Assembly: GCA_023374025.1 (NCBI GenBank)
Contig: SIJG01000023.1
Coordinates: 1,616,730-1,680,729 of the forward strand
Length of the DNA: 64,000 nucleotides
Source of the DNA: Heterodera schachtii
Lineage: Eukaryota; Nematoda; Chromadorea; Rhabditida; Heteroderidae
Reading direction: 5' to 3'
The position numbers and the translations under genes were made by a program. The notes under the pieces were generated by a model. That model saw nothing but the letters and a program-made list of their open reading frames with translations. It was not told the origin of the DNA and made no database searches. Below, in pieces: positions 1-13,497 of the stretch (its first letter is position 1; the number at the start of each line of letters is the position of its first letter).

Positions 1-502
1 ATCAGTGTTTTGAGCACCAATTTTCGGAACGATTGTTTGAAGCAAAAACTTTGGCAAAGTCGGCTCTCGCCTCCCTCACTCCCCACAAAGTTTTTGCCGC
101 CCTTGGCTGCGACATCAGTTATATATTATTTATATATATATATTCCATAAAATTTTCAAGAAATAATGGATTATTTTATTCCAATATTATTTTTATCATT
201 AAACCATTGCCTTTTCTCTGTCTTTACAAGTGGAAATGAATCAGTAAGTTTTTTAGCACTTTTATAGATTAGGGAACGACAAAACCAAAAAAAGGGGGGG
301 GGGAAACTTTTTGAAGACAATGAGAAATATACATACACATATTTAGTTTGCTGATCATGAATATGTTGTTTATTTTGTCTTTTTGTTTTTTAGCAAAAAT
401 AAAAAATAAAATCTTTTTTCAAATCAAAAGGTTCCCATAATCTATAAAAGTGCCATTTTTTAAATTAGACAATAATTAATGCTTTTATCAATAATTTAAC
501 AG
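1..502. other. left edge, no confident gene
   Basis: The first ~115 bases are open in frame 1 and could be the tail of an exon, since the frame ends near a low-complexity TATA stretch. No family is recognisable. Bases 120-500 are AT-rich with a short G run at 293-302. An ATG at 235 followed by GTAAGT resembles a tiny first exon of the next gene, but its phase does not join the following exon cleanly. Confidence 0.4.
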
Positions 503-3500
503 ATTGAAGATGACGCATTGGTTGAGCTTGCAAAAGGACCCGAATATTTTAACAGATTTTGCGCGGATAAAGGATTAATTATTAATGAGAAAAACCAATT
601 TGTGTCTGATAAATATGAAGCACACCTTGGCATTTTGTATATGATGCGAATGGAATGGGATTTTGTGATTGAAACGGAAGTAAGCAAATTGGTTGTATAT
701 TCATTAGTTAAGATTAATTAATTAATTAATTATATAATTTGACTTCGTATGGTTGCCCATCATTTGGGCAATGGAACCACTGGGCCTAGAGACCGGACAA
801 CTGGGGTCGAAGGGATCCCGATTCGGGGTCCCGATCGAATCACGTAAATTTTTGGCAAAGCGATTGGGACGCCGACCAAATCGCGATCTTAATACTTATC
901 TATTATTATGATTAAACAGCTCGATTGGCAAATACTAATTGATTTCTAAGGAAGTTATACTATAAAAATTACCAAATTTTAGGAGGAATTTATTCGAAAA
1001 ATATTTGACCCTAGTCAATTACTAATGATACCGAAAAAATAGTCAGCACCGGGAAAATTTTAATTTAAAAAACAAAAAGCAAAATTTTGTGGGTTTGAAT
1101 AAATAAGAAAGGGTAAAGCCAAGTAATCCGTCCAAATAGCCAAGCTATGCCATTAAATACCGGTTTATTATTCTTAATCGCTGCATTCAAAATATTTTTG
1201 GCACCTGAGATTTGGTTCACACACAAAATGCAACACAACAATTTGACATATTTCCATTCTTACTAGGGCATAAAATTTTACTAAAAATCGTCTCGGTCAA
1301 TTTTGATTCGATCATTTTCGACCTTTTATCAATTTTATAATAAATAACCCGAACGAATTTTTTTTTTTGTTGGTTTTTTCAGTCTTGAAAAAGAGGTCGA
1401 ACTCCTTGTCTTGTCTCAAATTTAAATTTTTTTAAGCACAATAAACAAATCTTAAATGAATTGGAGAAATTTCGCCAATTTTCTTTCATTCTCTACGAAT
1501 ACTTCTTCTGGCAATATGTTGCTGAATATGTAAAAGGTAACGGAATTTCGAACACACAAATTAAATTAAAATTTCCAAAAAAAAAATAAATAAATAAATA
1601 CATTAAAATTTTCTAGCGGTCGACCCGGCTTTAGCTGAACAAATTTCCATTTTAAAGAATCCCATTAAACCCAAATTACAAAGCAAATGGACAGAAACAA
1701 TAACGCTTTGTGAAGCCATCGAAGATTGGGCATTGGTTTGGAAAAATGCCATATTGGGCGGCGATTTTTGTCAAATGACATACCTAATTAATAAACAAAC
1801 GCTAATTGATGAATATGGGCTTAATTTAAACAAATGGTATACACAACATTCGTTGTTTGACATGCACAAATTGAAATTGAGTGCGAATTCACAATTTGAC
1901 AAATCTTTTGCCAGTCTTCGCACAATGTTCGATTTCAACATGGAAAAATTGAAGAGCATAGCAGTGAAGAAGGCGTGCATCATTCCCATAATTGATACTA
2001 TTGGGGCTCGGCCCCGAGAAGCATTGACTTGGCACATTGAAGAAACGCCATTTTATGGAATAGATAAAGCGGTAACAAAAACGAATTCTTTTTGGCACTT
2101 TCAGTAATGCTTGAGGAGACTTTAGCCTCGAGAAAAGTTGTCTCGGCTTTTTTTGAGTCTCAGTCTCGTGAACGGCATCAAGCATCAAAGTACTTTGCAT
2201 CAGGGATGGCACGGAACCAGAAAATTTTCGGAAGTCGGACTCGGAATTCCGTGACATCCCTGATGCACATAAAATATGCACGAAATGATATTTTTCGTGC
2301 ATTTCAGGCCTCCCGCAGTCCAGGAAAAAAATGCATTTGCATTTAATTTTAATGCTTTACATATAAGCAATTTTAGATTAAAGACAACGTATTTCTTATT
2401 GTTCTGAAAGAAATGCGTGCTGAAAAGTTTGGTGCCAAATTGGAAACGGCGCCATTAAATGCCAATGCCAAAACATTTATCCAGACAAAGGAACCTCTGA
2501 TTAGAGGCTTTCTTAAAATTATTTATTTGATGAGAATGAAATGGCAATGTGCTGAAATTGAGAATTACCGAAAAGAATGCATAATATTTCGAAAATATTT
2601 CAATTTTTTATATGAATATCTTTTCCGAGTATACAATGAAGGTAATGAGAAAACCTCATATCGTTTCCCGTCCCCGGAATTTTTTTAGCCTTATTTTTGT
2701 TAAGGTAGGGATTTCCGTAAAAAAAAAAAATTTCGGGTTAGGCGGTAAACATAGAACTTTCGAAAAATGCTTCAGTGGAACATGCGCCAAAGTGAACAGT
2801 AAATTTTTCAAAAAAAAATCTACCAATTTGAATTTTTAATTAAACAATTTTGAAATCCAAAAACGGAAATTCTATGAATTGTTTTAATGTATTGAAAACA
2901 GATTTTTAGACAAAAAAAGCGGAATACGAAAATTAGGACTTTCGATTTTGTCCAAACTCGGGGCCGGGTTCGGGATTGGACAAAATGGAAGCCCGGATTC
3001 GTGATGAAATCACAGGAAAATTGTACCAATCAAAATTTAAACCAACATTCAGAGGACAAACCGAAAATGCCAAAACAATTTGCAGCGGTGAGACCAAATT
3101 TTATAGTTAGACGTGCAAAGGAAATTAGATCTTTGACTGAAGCGACAACTTTATTAGCCGCAATTTTGCGGCATTCTTTTTTGATCCAACTTACGCAAAA
3201 AAAGAATTTGATTACAACTTGGGCAAATTTTTCAACAAATGGTGGGAGCCAAAATTACTAAACGAATCGGAAGTGAGTGGTGAAAAGACATTTGGCCAAA
3301 AAGTCATTGAAAGTGTGGCAAACATTGGAAAAAGTCCAAAAAAAGTGCAAGAAGAAAAGGCAGCTGCAGCAGTTTTAGCAGAAAAACAACAACTCTCATT
3401 CAACATAAGCCGTGCAAATTTTGACAATTTGTTGAGAGAAAATTTTGAAAATTTACACAATGAAAATGATTATGAAAGGGCACACAAAATTTATAAATGG

Positions 3501-4655
3501 CTTTTTTTGCCGACAAATAAAAAGGCGGGCGAAGTGCAAATGCTCCAAGTGCCAAAGCACAAAACACAAAAGCCCCAAGTGCCAACGGCCAAAATGCCAG
3601 AATCTAAAGTGCCAAGCCTACTCGTTCCAGAGGCTCAAGTGCCAAAAGCACATGTATCGGTGCTACAAATGCCAAAAGCCCAAGTGCCAATGCTGCAAGT
3701 GCCAAAGGCTCAATTCAGCGACGGTACTGCTATCACTAGCTTTTCCGATGACGACGAACTCTTTGTCGCATTTGTGAAAGACAGTGCCAATTTTGAGCAG
3801 CATTGTATTGAAATGGAAGAAAGCCAGAATTTGTTAGCACGTGTCGAAATCAATTTGACGAAAACCAAAAGACTTCCACCAGAAAAAAATTATTTCAAAA
3901 AATTTTTGAGGAAAAATTTTAGAGATTTTTTTATTAGAAAATTTCAAGAAAAAATAATTTGATAATTTTCTGCCAGTTTTCAAATTTTATGATGAATTAT
4001 TAAGCTTTTAAAATTAAAAAAAATCATCATTATTCTTCTTTTATTAGCTAATTGTCCATTGTTGGCGCACCAATTAGCCACCACAGTACTGCCAATTTTT
4101 GAACTTGGAAACAGCAAAACAAATGCCACAATAATTGACGTTTTGGACAGTCTTGGCATTATTTGGGCATTCTTTTTTGATTATGAATATGGCAAACAAT
4201 ATCAGAATAATTTGGAAAATTTATTCAAACAAAAGGCAGCAGCAGAACCAAAATTGTTGAATGAAACAATTGGGCAAAAAATTGTGAAAAATTTACAACA
4301 AATTACCAAATTTGGCGCGGAACAATTGCTGTTTAATAGAGATTCAACAACAGCAACAAAGCCCAAAAAATTGTTGCCAAAATACAATGGACAAAAATGG
4401 GATGAGCAAATTGAAAGCAATGCTAACATTTTTAAGCAAATTTATGGGAAAGAAAAATCCGATGAAAATGAAGTTCAACTTAAGAAAAGTTTGATTGAGA
4501 AGGGAAAACAAAATTCAGACGAAGAAATTCAGTCATTCCGTGAAGCATTTGATGGCATAATCGAAACGATGGCCGAAACGGCAAAAGCCATGGAACAATC
4601 GGAGCAAGGATTTGGCAAAAACAAAAAAATTTTGCATTTTCTATTTATTTAGAAT
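503..4655 (+). CDS. unrecognised multi-exon gene made of duplicated modules
   Basis: I do not recognise this family. Exons that join in phase: 503-679, 1437-1536, 1617-2071 and 2377-2641, with GT-AG junctions. The protein is an internal duplication. Exon 1 starts I-E-D-D and reaches LGILYMMRMEW; exon 4 starts I-K-D-N and reaches LKIIYLMRMKW. Each is followed by an aromatic FRxFxFxLYEY block, and exons 2 and 4 both end in phase 1. Two further coding blocks at about 3152-3960 and 4049-4652 share a second module (AFFFD, EPKLLNE, GQK). Between them, about 3535-3715, lies a run of short Q/K-V-P repeats. Joins after 2641 and the true start are uncertain. The region may be two tandem genes. No membrane segment or signal peptide is obvious. 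Confidence 0.5.
2201..2262. repeat. 62-bp fold-back repeat in an intron
   Basis: The ends CAGGGATGGCACGGAA and TTCCGTGACATCCCTG are near-perfect inverted repeats with little spacer. A related GGCACGGAATTCCG end occurs at 40837. It is probably a minimal non-autonomous DNA transposon inside an intron of the preceding gene. Confidence 0.6.
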
Positions 4656-5506
4656 CATTTTCGAAAATTTATTTTCGAAAGTTTGTTTATTTCTTTTTAT
4701 GTTTCCATTAGTGAGCGGAAAATGTGCTGGTTTTACGTGAGCCGATTTTCATTTCAAAAATTTGCTGCTGAGACTTTCTTGAAAACCCGAAAAATTCGGT
4801 GTCCGTAATGATTCCTATGGCCCAACAAATCGGCCTAGGTTCTGGTTTTCTTTAGACCATACATAGAATAAATAATACTCATTTATAAAATCTTTAAAAT
4901 TTTTCGAAAGTTTTCTCCTTTATCTCACGTCCAAATAAAAAACAAAATTTATGAAAGCCAAATTCGGTTATTTAAGAAAAAAAGCTTCGGATCCAGACCG
5001 AGTTTACATAATCCACAAAAACCAAAACGCGAATCCGAGTTCCGTACCAGGAAAACCTGACAAAAATTAGTCCAATTCCGCTCACTATTTCTTTAAAATT
5101 TCTCAAATTTTGACTTCCATTATTATGCTTTTATTTCATTTACTTTTTGGGCTATGATAACTTTTTCAAATTGCATAGTTGTGATCAGTAAATTCATTTT
5201 ACAGAGTTATGCGTTTTCCTTAATCTGTTTAACCTAAAAATTTTAATTTTAATTTTACGATTTTATAAATTTAAATATATTAAGATCCATTATGAATCCT
5301 TGGGGTCTGGGCTTCAAAGTCGCTTGGCTGCGGATTGTTTACCGCAATTAGTTTAATTTAAAAAAAAATAAAAAACAAGAAACAAAATTTGACTTCTCCA
5401 TAAATTAATAGCTCTAATAAAAGATATCAAAAATCAATTGTACATTTTGGCATGATCCGTTAATGTAAAAGGCAGACAGACGAATGCAATTTTATGATAA
5501 GATTAA
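4656..5506. other. AT-rich intergenic stretch
   Basis: No gene is supportable here. The only notable element is at 5411-5502, next to the tandem array. It recurs near 58029 and is listed separately. Confidence 0.5.
5411..5502 (+). repeat. dispersed repeat, copy 1 (copy 2 near 58029)
   Basis: This ~90-bp block contains GATATCAAAAATCAATTG and GCATGATCCGTTAATGTAA. It is repeated with few differences at 58029-58117. It borders the tandem array here but stands alone at the second site, so it is not part of the 683-bp unit. Confidence 0.75.
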
Positions 5507-8500
5507 AAGCATTAATTAATACGCGAGTGAAAAGTTATTGTTTTAAAAAGTATAGGTTCTAAAAATAAAGGCTCAATTCCCATACTGGAAGCAAAAATTT
5601 AGATATGCATGAATTTTTTTACGTTTTGCGAAGATATCTTTGATAAATTCATTTTTTGGCCATTAAAATTTTAATTGCATTACAAAAAATTTACTCTGAA
5701 GAGTATTTTGTGTGTTAATAATATGGCATGTTACAGAGTTTTAATTGAAAGGCCTCTTAAATTTTGTTTGTACATATGATTTTCCAATAAAACCGTTCAA
5801 ATGGGTCTTGGTTCTCTAGAATAATGATAAACAGCTATTGGGTATTAATCATATAACTTAATGAGCACGCATGATATATGCTCTTAGACATTCACCAATG
5901 GAATGTTGGAAGTGTACGCAAATTAAATTTTTTCAATGATATATATGTCTTCTTTATACGCGTTTCCTTGGCAGTTCCGGCGAGATTCTGGCAATAAATT
6001 TTCAAATTATAAATATTAAACTAAAGTTTCCAAAGGAATAATTTTTTTGAAATGGCGAGAGTGGTTTTTCTTAAATCTTTTTTTACTGTTACCTTTTGAA
6101 ACGGAAAATTGTCGAATTATTATAAAATTTATTTTCCGTCATAATTTATATTGCCTAAAAATGAATAAATTAAAAGCATTAATTAATACGCGAGTGAAAA
6201 GTTATTGTTTTAAAACCGATTTCTTGAAAGTATTCGTATAGGTTCTAAAATAAAGGCTCAATTCCCATACTGGAAGCAAAAATTTAGATATGCATGAATT
6301 TTTTTACGTTTTGCGAAGATATCTTTGATAAATTCATTTTTTGGCCATTCAAATTTTAATTGCATTACAAAAAATTTACTCCGAAGAGTATTTTGTCTGT
6401 TAATAATATGGCATGTTATAGAGTTCAATTGAAAGGCTTCTTAAATTTTGTTTGTACATATGATTTTCCAATAAAACCGTTCAAATGAGTATTGGTTCTC
6501 TAGAATAATGATAAACAGCTATTGGGTATTAATCATATAACTTAATGAGCACACATGATATATGCTCTTAGACACTCACCAATGGAATGTTGGAAGTGTA
6601 CGCAAATTAAATTTTTTCAATTATATATGTCTTCTTTATACGCGTTTCCTTGGCAGTTCCGGCGAGATTCTGGCAATAAATTTTCAAATTATAAATATTA
6701 AACTAAAGTTTCCAAAGGGAATAATTTTTTTGAAATGGCGAGAGTGGTTTTTCTTAAATCTTTTTTTACTGTTACCTTTTGAAGCGGAAAATTGTAGAAT
6801 TATTATAAAATTTATTTTCCGTCATAATTTATATTGCCTAAAAATGAATAAATTAAAAGCATTAATTAATACGCGAGTGAAAAGTTATTGTTTTAAAACC
6901 GATTTCTTGAAAGTATTCGTACAGGTTCTAAAAATAAAGGCTCAATTCCCATACGGGAAGCAAAAATTTAGATATGCATGAATTTTTTTACGTTTTGCGG
7001 AGATATCTTTGATAAATTCATTTTTTGGCCATTAAAATTTTAATTGCATTACAAAAAATTTACTCTGAAGAGTATTTTGTCTGTTAATAATATGGCATGT
7101 TACAGAGTTCAATTGAAAGGCCTCTTAAATTTTGTTTGTACATATGATTTTCCAATAAAACCGTTCAAATGAGTCTTGGTTCTCTAGAATAATGATAAAC
7201 AGCTATTGGGTATTAATCATATAACTTAATGAGCACGCATGATATTTGCTCTTAGACATTCACCAATGGAATGTTGGAAGTGTACGCAAATTAAATTTTT
7301 TCAATTATATATGTCTTCTTTATACGCGTTTCCTTGGCAGTTCCGGCGAGATTCTGGCAATAAATTTTCAAATTATAAATATTAAACTAAGGTTTCCAAA
7401 AGAATAATTTTTTTGAAATGGCGAGAGTGGTTTTTCTTAAATCTTTTTTTACTGTTACCTTTTGAAGCGGAAAATTGTAGAATTATTATAAAATTTAATT
7501 TCCGTCATAATTTAGATTGCCTAAAAATGAATAAATTAAAAGCATTAATTAATACGCGAGTGAAAAGTTATTGTTTTAAAACCGATTTCTTGAAAGTATT
7601 CGTATAGGTTCTAAAAATAAAGGCTCAATTCCCATACTGGAAGCAAAAATTTAGATATGCATGAATTTTTTTACGTTGCGCGAAGATATCTTTGATAAAT
7701 TCATTTTTTGGCCATTAAAATTTTAATTGCATTACAAAAAATTTACTCCGAAGAGTATTTTGTCTGTTAATAATATGGCATGTTATAGAGTTCAATTGAA
7801 AGGCTTCTTAAATTTTGTTTGTACATATGATTTTCCAATAAAACCGTTCAAATGAGTCTTGGTTCTCTAGAATAATGATAAACAGCTATTGGGTATTAAT
7901 CATATAACTTAATGAGCACACATGATATATGCTCTTAGACATTCACCAATGAAATGTTGGAAGTGTACGCAAATTAAATTTTTTCAATTAAATATGTCTT
8001 CTTTATACTCGTTTCCTTGGTAGTTCCGGCGAGATTCTGGCAATAAATTTTCAAATTATAAATATTAAACTAAAGTTTCCAAAGGAATAATTTTTTTGAA
8101 ATGGCGAGAGTGGTTTTTTCTTAAATCTTTTTTTACTGTTACCTTTTGAAACGGAAAATTGTCGAATTATTATAAAATTTATTTTCCGTCATAATTTATA
8201 TTGCCTAAAAATGAATAAATTAAAAGCATTAATTAATACGCGAGTGAAAAGTTATTGTTTTAAAACCGATTTCTTGAAAGTATTCGTATAGGTTCTAAAA
8301 ATAAAGGCTCAATTCCCATACTGGAAGCAAAAATTTAGATATGCATGAATTTTTTTACGTTTTGCGAAGATATCTTTGATAAATTCATTTTTTGGCCATT
8401 CAAATTTTAATTGCATTACAAAAAATTTACTCCGAAGAGTATTTTGTCTGTTAATAATATGGCATGTTATAGAGTTCAATTGAAAGGCTTCTTAAATTTT

Positions 8501-11016
8501 GTTTGTACATATGATTTTCCAATAAAACCGTTCAAATGAGTATTGGTTCTCTAGAATAATGATAAACAGCTATTGGGTATTAATCATATAACTTAATGAG
8601 CACACATGATATATGCTCTTAGACATTCACCAATGGAATGTTGGAAGTGTACGCAAATTAAATTTTTTCAATTATATATGTCTTCTTTATACGCGTTTCC
8701 TTGGCAGTTCCGGCGAGATTCTGGCAATAAATTTTCAAATTATAAATATTAAACTAAAGTTTCCAAAGGGATAATTTTTTTGAAATGGCGAGAGTGGTTT
8801 TTCTTAAATCTTTTTTTACTGTTACCTTTTGAAACGGAAAATTGTAGAATTATTATAAAATTTATTTTCAGTCATAATTTATATTGCCTAAAAATGAATA
8901 AATTAAAAGCATTAATTAATACGCGAGTGAAAAGTTATTGTTTTAAAACCGATTTCTTGAAAGTATTCGTATAGGTTCTAAAAATAAAGGCTCAATTCCC
9001 ATACTGGAAGCAAAAATTTAGATATGCATGAATTTTTTTACGTTTTGCGAAGATATCTTTGATAAATTCATTTTTTGGCCATTAAAATTTTAATTGCATT
9101 ACAAAAAATTTACTCTGAAGAGTATTTTGTGTGTTAATAATATGGCATGTTACAGAGTTTAATTGAAAGGCCTCTTAAATTTTGTTTGTACATATGATTT
9201 TCCAATAAAACCGTTCAAATGGGTCTTGGTTCTCTAGAATAATGATAAACAGCTATTGGGTATTAATCATATAACTTAATGAGCACGCATGATATATGCT
9301 CTTAGACATTCACCAATGGAATGTTGGAAGTGTACGCAAATTAAATTTTTTCAATTATATATGTCTTCTTTATACGCGTTTCCTTGGCAGTTCCGGCGAG
9401 ATTCTGGCAATAAATTTTCAAATTATAAATATTAAACTAAAGTTTCCAAAGGAATAATTTTTTTGAAATGGCGAGAGTGGTTTTTCTTAAATCTTTTTTT
9501 ACTGTTACCTTTTGAAACGGAAAATTGTCGAATTATTATAAAATTTATTTTCCGTCATAATTTATATTGCCTAAAAATGAATAAATTAAAAGCATTAATT
9601 AATACGCGTGTGAAAAGTTATTGTTTTAAAACCGATTTCTTGAAAGTATTCGTATAGGTTCTAAAAATAAAGGCTCAATTCCCATACTGGAAGCAAAAAT
9701 TTAGATATGCATGAATTTTTTTACGTTGCGCGAAGATATCTTTGATAAATTCATTTTTTGGCCATTAAAATTTTAATTGCATTACAAAAAATTTACTCCG
9801 AAGAGTATTTTGTCTGTTAATAATATGGCATGTTATAGAGTTCAATTGAAAGGCTTCTTAAATTTTGTTTGTACATATGATTTTCCAATAAAACCGTTCA
9901 AATGGGTCTTGGTTCTCTAGAATAATGATAAACAGCTATTGGGTATTAATCATATAACTTAATGAGCACGCATGATATATGCTCTTAGACATTCACCAAT
10001 GGAATGTTGGAAGTGTACGCAAATTAAATTTTTTCAATGATATATATGTCTTCTTTATACGCGTTTCCTTGGCAGTTCCGGCGAGATTCTGGCAATAAAT
10101 TTTCAAATTATAAATATTAAACTAAAGTTTCCAAAGGAATAATTTTTTTGAAATGGCGAGAGTGGTTTTTCTTAAATCTTTTTTTACTGTTACCTTTTGA
10201 AGCGGAAAATTGTCGAATTATTAAAATTTATTTTCCGTCATAATTTATATTGCCTAAAAATGAATAAATTAAAAGCATTAATTAATACGCGAGTGAAAAG
10301 TTATTGTTTTAAAACCGATTTTTTGAAAGTATTCGTATAGGTTCTAAAATAAAGGCTCAATTCCCATACGGGAAGCAAAAATTTAGATATGCATGAATTT
10401 TTTTACTTTTTGCGCAGATATCTTTGATAAATTCATTTTTTGGCCATTAAAATTTTAATTGCATTACAAAAAATTTACTCTGAAGAGTATTTTGTGTGTT
10501 AATAATATGGCATGTTACAGAGTTTTAATTGAAAGGCCCTCTTAAATTTTGTTTGTACATATGATTTTCCAATAAAACCGTTCAAATGGGTCTTGGTTCT
10601 CTAGAATAATGATAAACAGCTATTGGGTATTAATCATATAACTAATGAGCACGCATGATATATGCTCTTAGACATTCACCAATGGAATGTTGGAAGTGTA
10701 CGCAAATTAAATTTTTTCAATTATATATGTCTTCTTTATACGCGTTTCCTTGGCAGTTCCGGCGAGATTCTGGCAATAAATTTTCAAGTTATAAATATTA
10801 AACTAAAGTTTCCAAAGGAATAATTTTTTTGAAATGGCGAGAGTGGTTTTTCTTAAATCTTTTTTTACTGTTACCTTTTGAAGCGGAAAATTGTCGAATT
10901 ATTATAAAATTTATTTTCCGTCATAATTTATATTGCCTAAAAATGAATAAATTAAAATCATTAATTAATGCGTGCGTGAAAAGTTATTGTTTTAAAACCG
11001 ATTTCTTAAAAGTATT
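5507..11016 (+). repeat. tandem array of ~683-bp AT-rich units, about 8 copies
   Basis: A fixed landmark (AAATGGCGAGAGTGG) recurs at about 6048, 6734, 7414, 8100, 8781, 9464, 10151 and 10830, a spacing of about 683 bp. Copies differ by scattered substitutions and small indels and look roughly 97-99% identical by eye. Two variant types are visible. One has CTCTGAAG, TTACAGAG and GGCCTC; the other has CTCCGAAG, TTATAGAG and GGCTTC. The two types are interspersed. The array starts with a partial unit and ends inside a unit 25 bp before the stop codon of the next reverse-strand gene copy. A 64-codon frame persists in most units but is broken at 8100 and 10220. I treat this as a young satellite, not genes. 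Confidence 0.9.
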
Positions 11017-11040
11017 ACAAAAAATTAAAATTGTTTAAAT

Positions 11041-12243
11041 TTAACTAGAGTTCGAGCAGGTCATATCGTTGAGAAGCCTAAAAATCGGAAAAATTATAAA
11101 TTAAATTTCCAATAATCATTCACTGACCCATCCCCGATAGTCCTCATCATAAATCGTAATGTCAAATTGATTCCGCTGATCATAAGTTTCCCAATCCATC
11201 GCTTCTTTTTCTCATTTTGTCCGTTTGCTTTCGTCTCGCGCAATTGGACAACGGACGAACAGAATACGGCAGCTATTGTCAATACGCCAGCTATTGTCAA
11301 TTGTTTTCAATGCCAATTGTTCCCGAGTCAATTCATTTGTCAGATCAAAGCGCACAACGAAGTCAAAAAAATATGGCGGAGCATAAATGACAGCAATGAA
11401 ATTGGCGGGCGAAGAAGCATTTGCAAATGCCTAAAACAAGGACAAATTGATTAAGAAATACAAAAGATAAAAGAAAACCCACCGCTTTGAAGGCTTCAAT
11501 TTTTAACGGCCAAACAGGTTCCTCCTCATAAAAAAATCCCCTTCTGAACATTTTTGGCACATTGTTTGGATGGGGAGTGAACAGCCATTTGGCCACCGCT
11601 TGTCCATCCGATGCCATGGCACTGTCATCGCAGGAAAATTTTGACGCAAAATTCCATGCCGCAAATGTTTTTCCCGAGCATTGGCCAAATGTTGTCCAGA
11701 AAGAACTTCAAAACGCGGTCATTGTAATTTTTGGTGGCCAAATGAATTGGACAGCAAGAGGCGAAAAGTGGACGCAAATAGCGGAGAAAAGTGGTGACAT
11801 TGCGGTCGATGAAACTGAGAAATGGGAAGTGTTGCTTAAAGTTTAATTAGCATCATTTTTACATGATATCTGTGGCATAGAATCCGATGACTTTTCGTGG
11901 CAATTGAATTGGCGGAATTGGCGATGGTTTTCCAAACCAATTGGTAATTTCCATTTCAGTTGTGTCATTTTCTCCAATTTTGCTTTGAATTCTGGTAAGT
12001 TTTAGCGCCCATTTGCGCGTTTTGAAGTGTTCATCCACGTAAAAGTCAAAACGGTGGCTGATCAGCGCAATTCCGAGGCCAAGTTGTAAAGGCGCAAGCA
12101 AATCAAACACCGAAAGCCAATAATCTGCAGAGATGAAGCTGAAGAAAAGGTGAAAGCAAAATGATAACCTATGGACATCCAAATTTAGAATATTACATCG
12201 CTTTTTCCATTTCGCTCTCGGCTTCGTTCGGGTTGTGCGACAT
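11041..12243 (-). pseudogene. FISADCW-family copy 1, internal deletion
   Basis: Exon 1 (start codon complement 12241-12243) encodes an acidic leader ending MEKAM, split by a GTAATA donor. Exon 2 begins at 12138 (FISADYW, LGLGIALISHRFD, VDEHFKTRKW). Exon 3 continues the family block containing NIWPM, then jumps near 11650 directly into the CDDSAMASDGQAVAKWLF block. This loses about 40 residues present in other copies and shifts the frame. A C-terminal block follows. The last exon ends at a TAA complement at 11041, immediately beside the satellite. The family's function is unknown. The exon-2 pattern (CWLxVFDLL, LGLGIAxIS) resembles F-box-like domains described in cyst nematode genomes; that link is from memory and weak. 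Confidence 0.7.
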
Positions 12244-12513
12244 TTTTTTTTGTTGCTGGTAATCAAACAAATTTTAAATAGGCGAACTGAAAAGAAAACC
12301 TTTTAAAAATGGTAATATTTTAAACCGAATCATTAAAAAATGTGCGGAAAAATGCGCCAGTGAACTCGTGGTAAAAATGGGAAAAATTATTTTTGAAAAT
12401 TCGAGCGAAGTTATGTTGCCACTGACTGGTGACCAGACATTTTGGAGGGGGTGTTATGGAGAATATGACATGCGTAACATCTCCCTGCAAGGGCGTAGCC
12501 AGGGGTGCACCCC

Positions 12514-12961
12514 AAAATCACGCCGCCAGAATCCCGCCGCCGAAATCACGCCGGCCGAAATAACGCCGGCCGAAATCCCGCCGAGACAAAATCCCGCCGC
12601 CGAAATCACGCCGGGACAAAATCACGCCGCTAGAAATTTTTAAAAAAATTTTCAAACCTAGAATTTTTTCAAGAAAAAAATTTTAAAACTTTTTTATAAA
12701 AAAATTTCAAGAAAAATTAAATTTTTTTGGAAAATTCTCCGAAAAAACTTAGTAATTTTCATAAAATTTCAAAAAAAATCTTAAAATTTTTATATATTTT
12801 TTTCTTTAAATTTTCTTATAAAAAAATTTTCTAAGATTATTTTCTTGAAAAAATTCTAAGTTTGAAAAATTTTTTTAAATTTCTAGCGGCTTGATTTTGT
12901 TTCGGCGTGATTTTGGCGGCGGGATTTTGTCTCGGCGTGATTTCGTCGGCGTGATTTTGTC
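12514..12961. mobile_element. element A: fold-back element with AAATCACGCCG terminal arrays
   Basis: The left end is an array of AAATCACGCCG-like words (about 12514-12632). The right end (12886-12965) is the same word inverted, GGCGTGATTTTG. The core is a long AT hairpin whose arms meet the arrays at CCGCTAGAAATTT and AAATTTCTAGCGG. No target-site duplication was found. The core closely resembles that of the element at 30659-31077, whose terminal word is entirely different. Confidence 0.75.
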
Positions 12962-13108
12962 CTGTTCCCACCATCGGACCCCCCGGTTCCCAAAAAGTTT
13001 TTTGGAAAAAGCGCGCCGCAAAAAAAAAAGCATTTTTATTGGGTTTTAAATTTTGAATGAAATTTTCCAAAATTTGCTAATTTTTTACCTCAAATGATGA
13101 TTTTTTGT

Positions 13109-13497
13109 GGGACCCACGCGTTTGAGCGCTGGCGTTTGGGCGCCAGCTTGTTTTTCCACTATAGCTTTTTTCTTTGACATCCAAATCCAACAATCTTGGT
13201 ATCATTCGAAAGCTTTAAGCTCTAACATGCTCTATTGGCTTTACCAAAAGCGAAAAGATTTTCAAGCCTGGAAAAATTTTTATTAAGAAAAAACTTCAAA
13301 AATTTCGACTTTTCGCAATTTTCATGCATAACTTTTTTGGTAATTGTCTAATCGCGAATCACTTGCTTAGAAAAAGCTTCTAAACACATTTAGCTTTCGA
13401 ATGATACTAAGGTTATTGGGTTTAGATGCCAAAGAAAAAAAGTTATAGCCAAAAACATGCTGGCGCCCAAACGCCAGCGCCCAAATGCAGTGGACCC
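13109..13497. mobile_element. element B: fold-back element with GTTTGGGCGCCAGC ends
   Basis: The left end contains GCGCTGGCGTTTGGGCGCC and the right end GGCGCCCAAACGCCAGCGCC. The core holds inverted arms around GGTATCATTCGAAAGC (left) and GCTTTCGAATGATAC (right). The same core occurs in the element at 18333-18798 with different terminal words. Flanking target duplication is unclear. Confidence 0.75.

Noticed and set aside
33..239. 68-codon frame at the left edge
   Set aside because: Its second half is translated TATA and poly-T sequence; no homology and no good splice signals.
6047..11038. Repeated 64-codon frames starting MKWREWFFLNLF in the satellite
   Set aside because: They recur only because the DNA unit recurs. 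At least two units break the frame (8100, 10220), and there are no splice or promoter signals.
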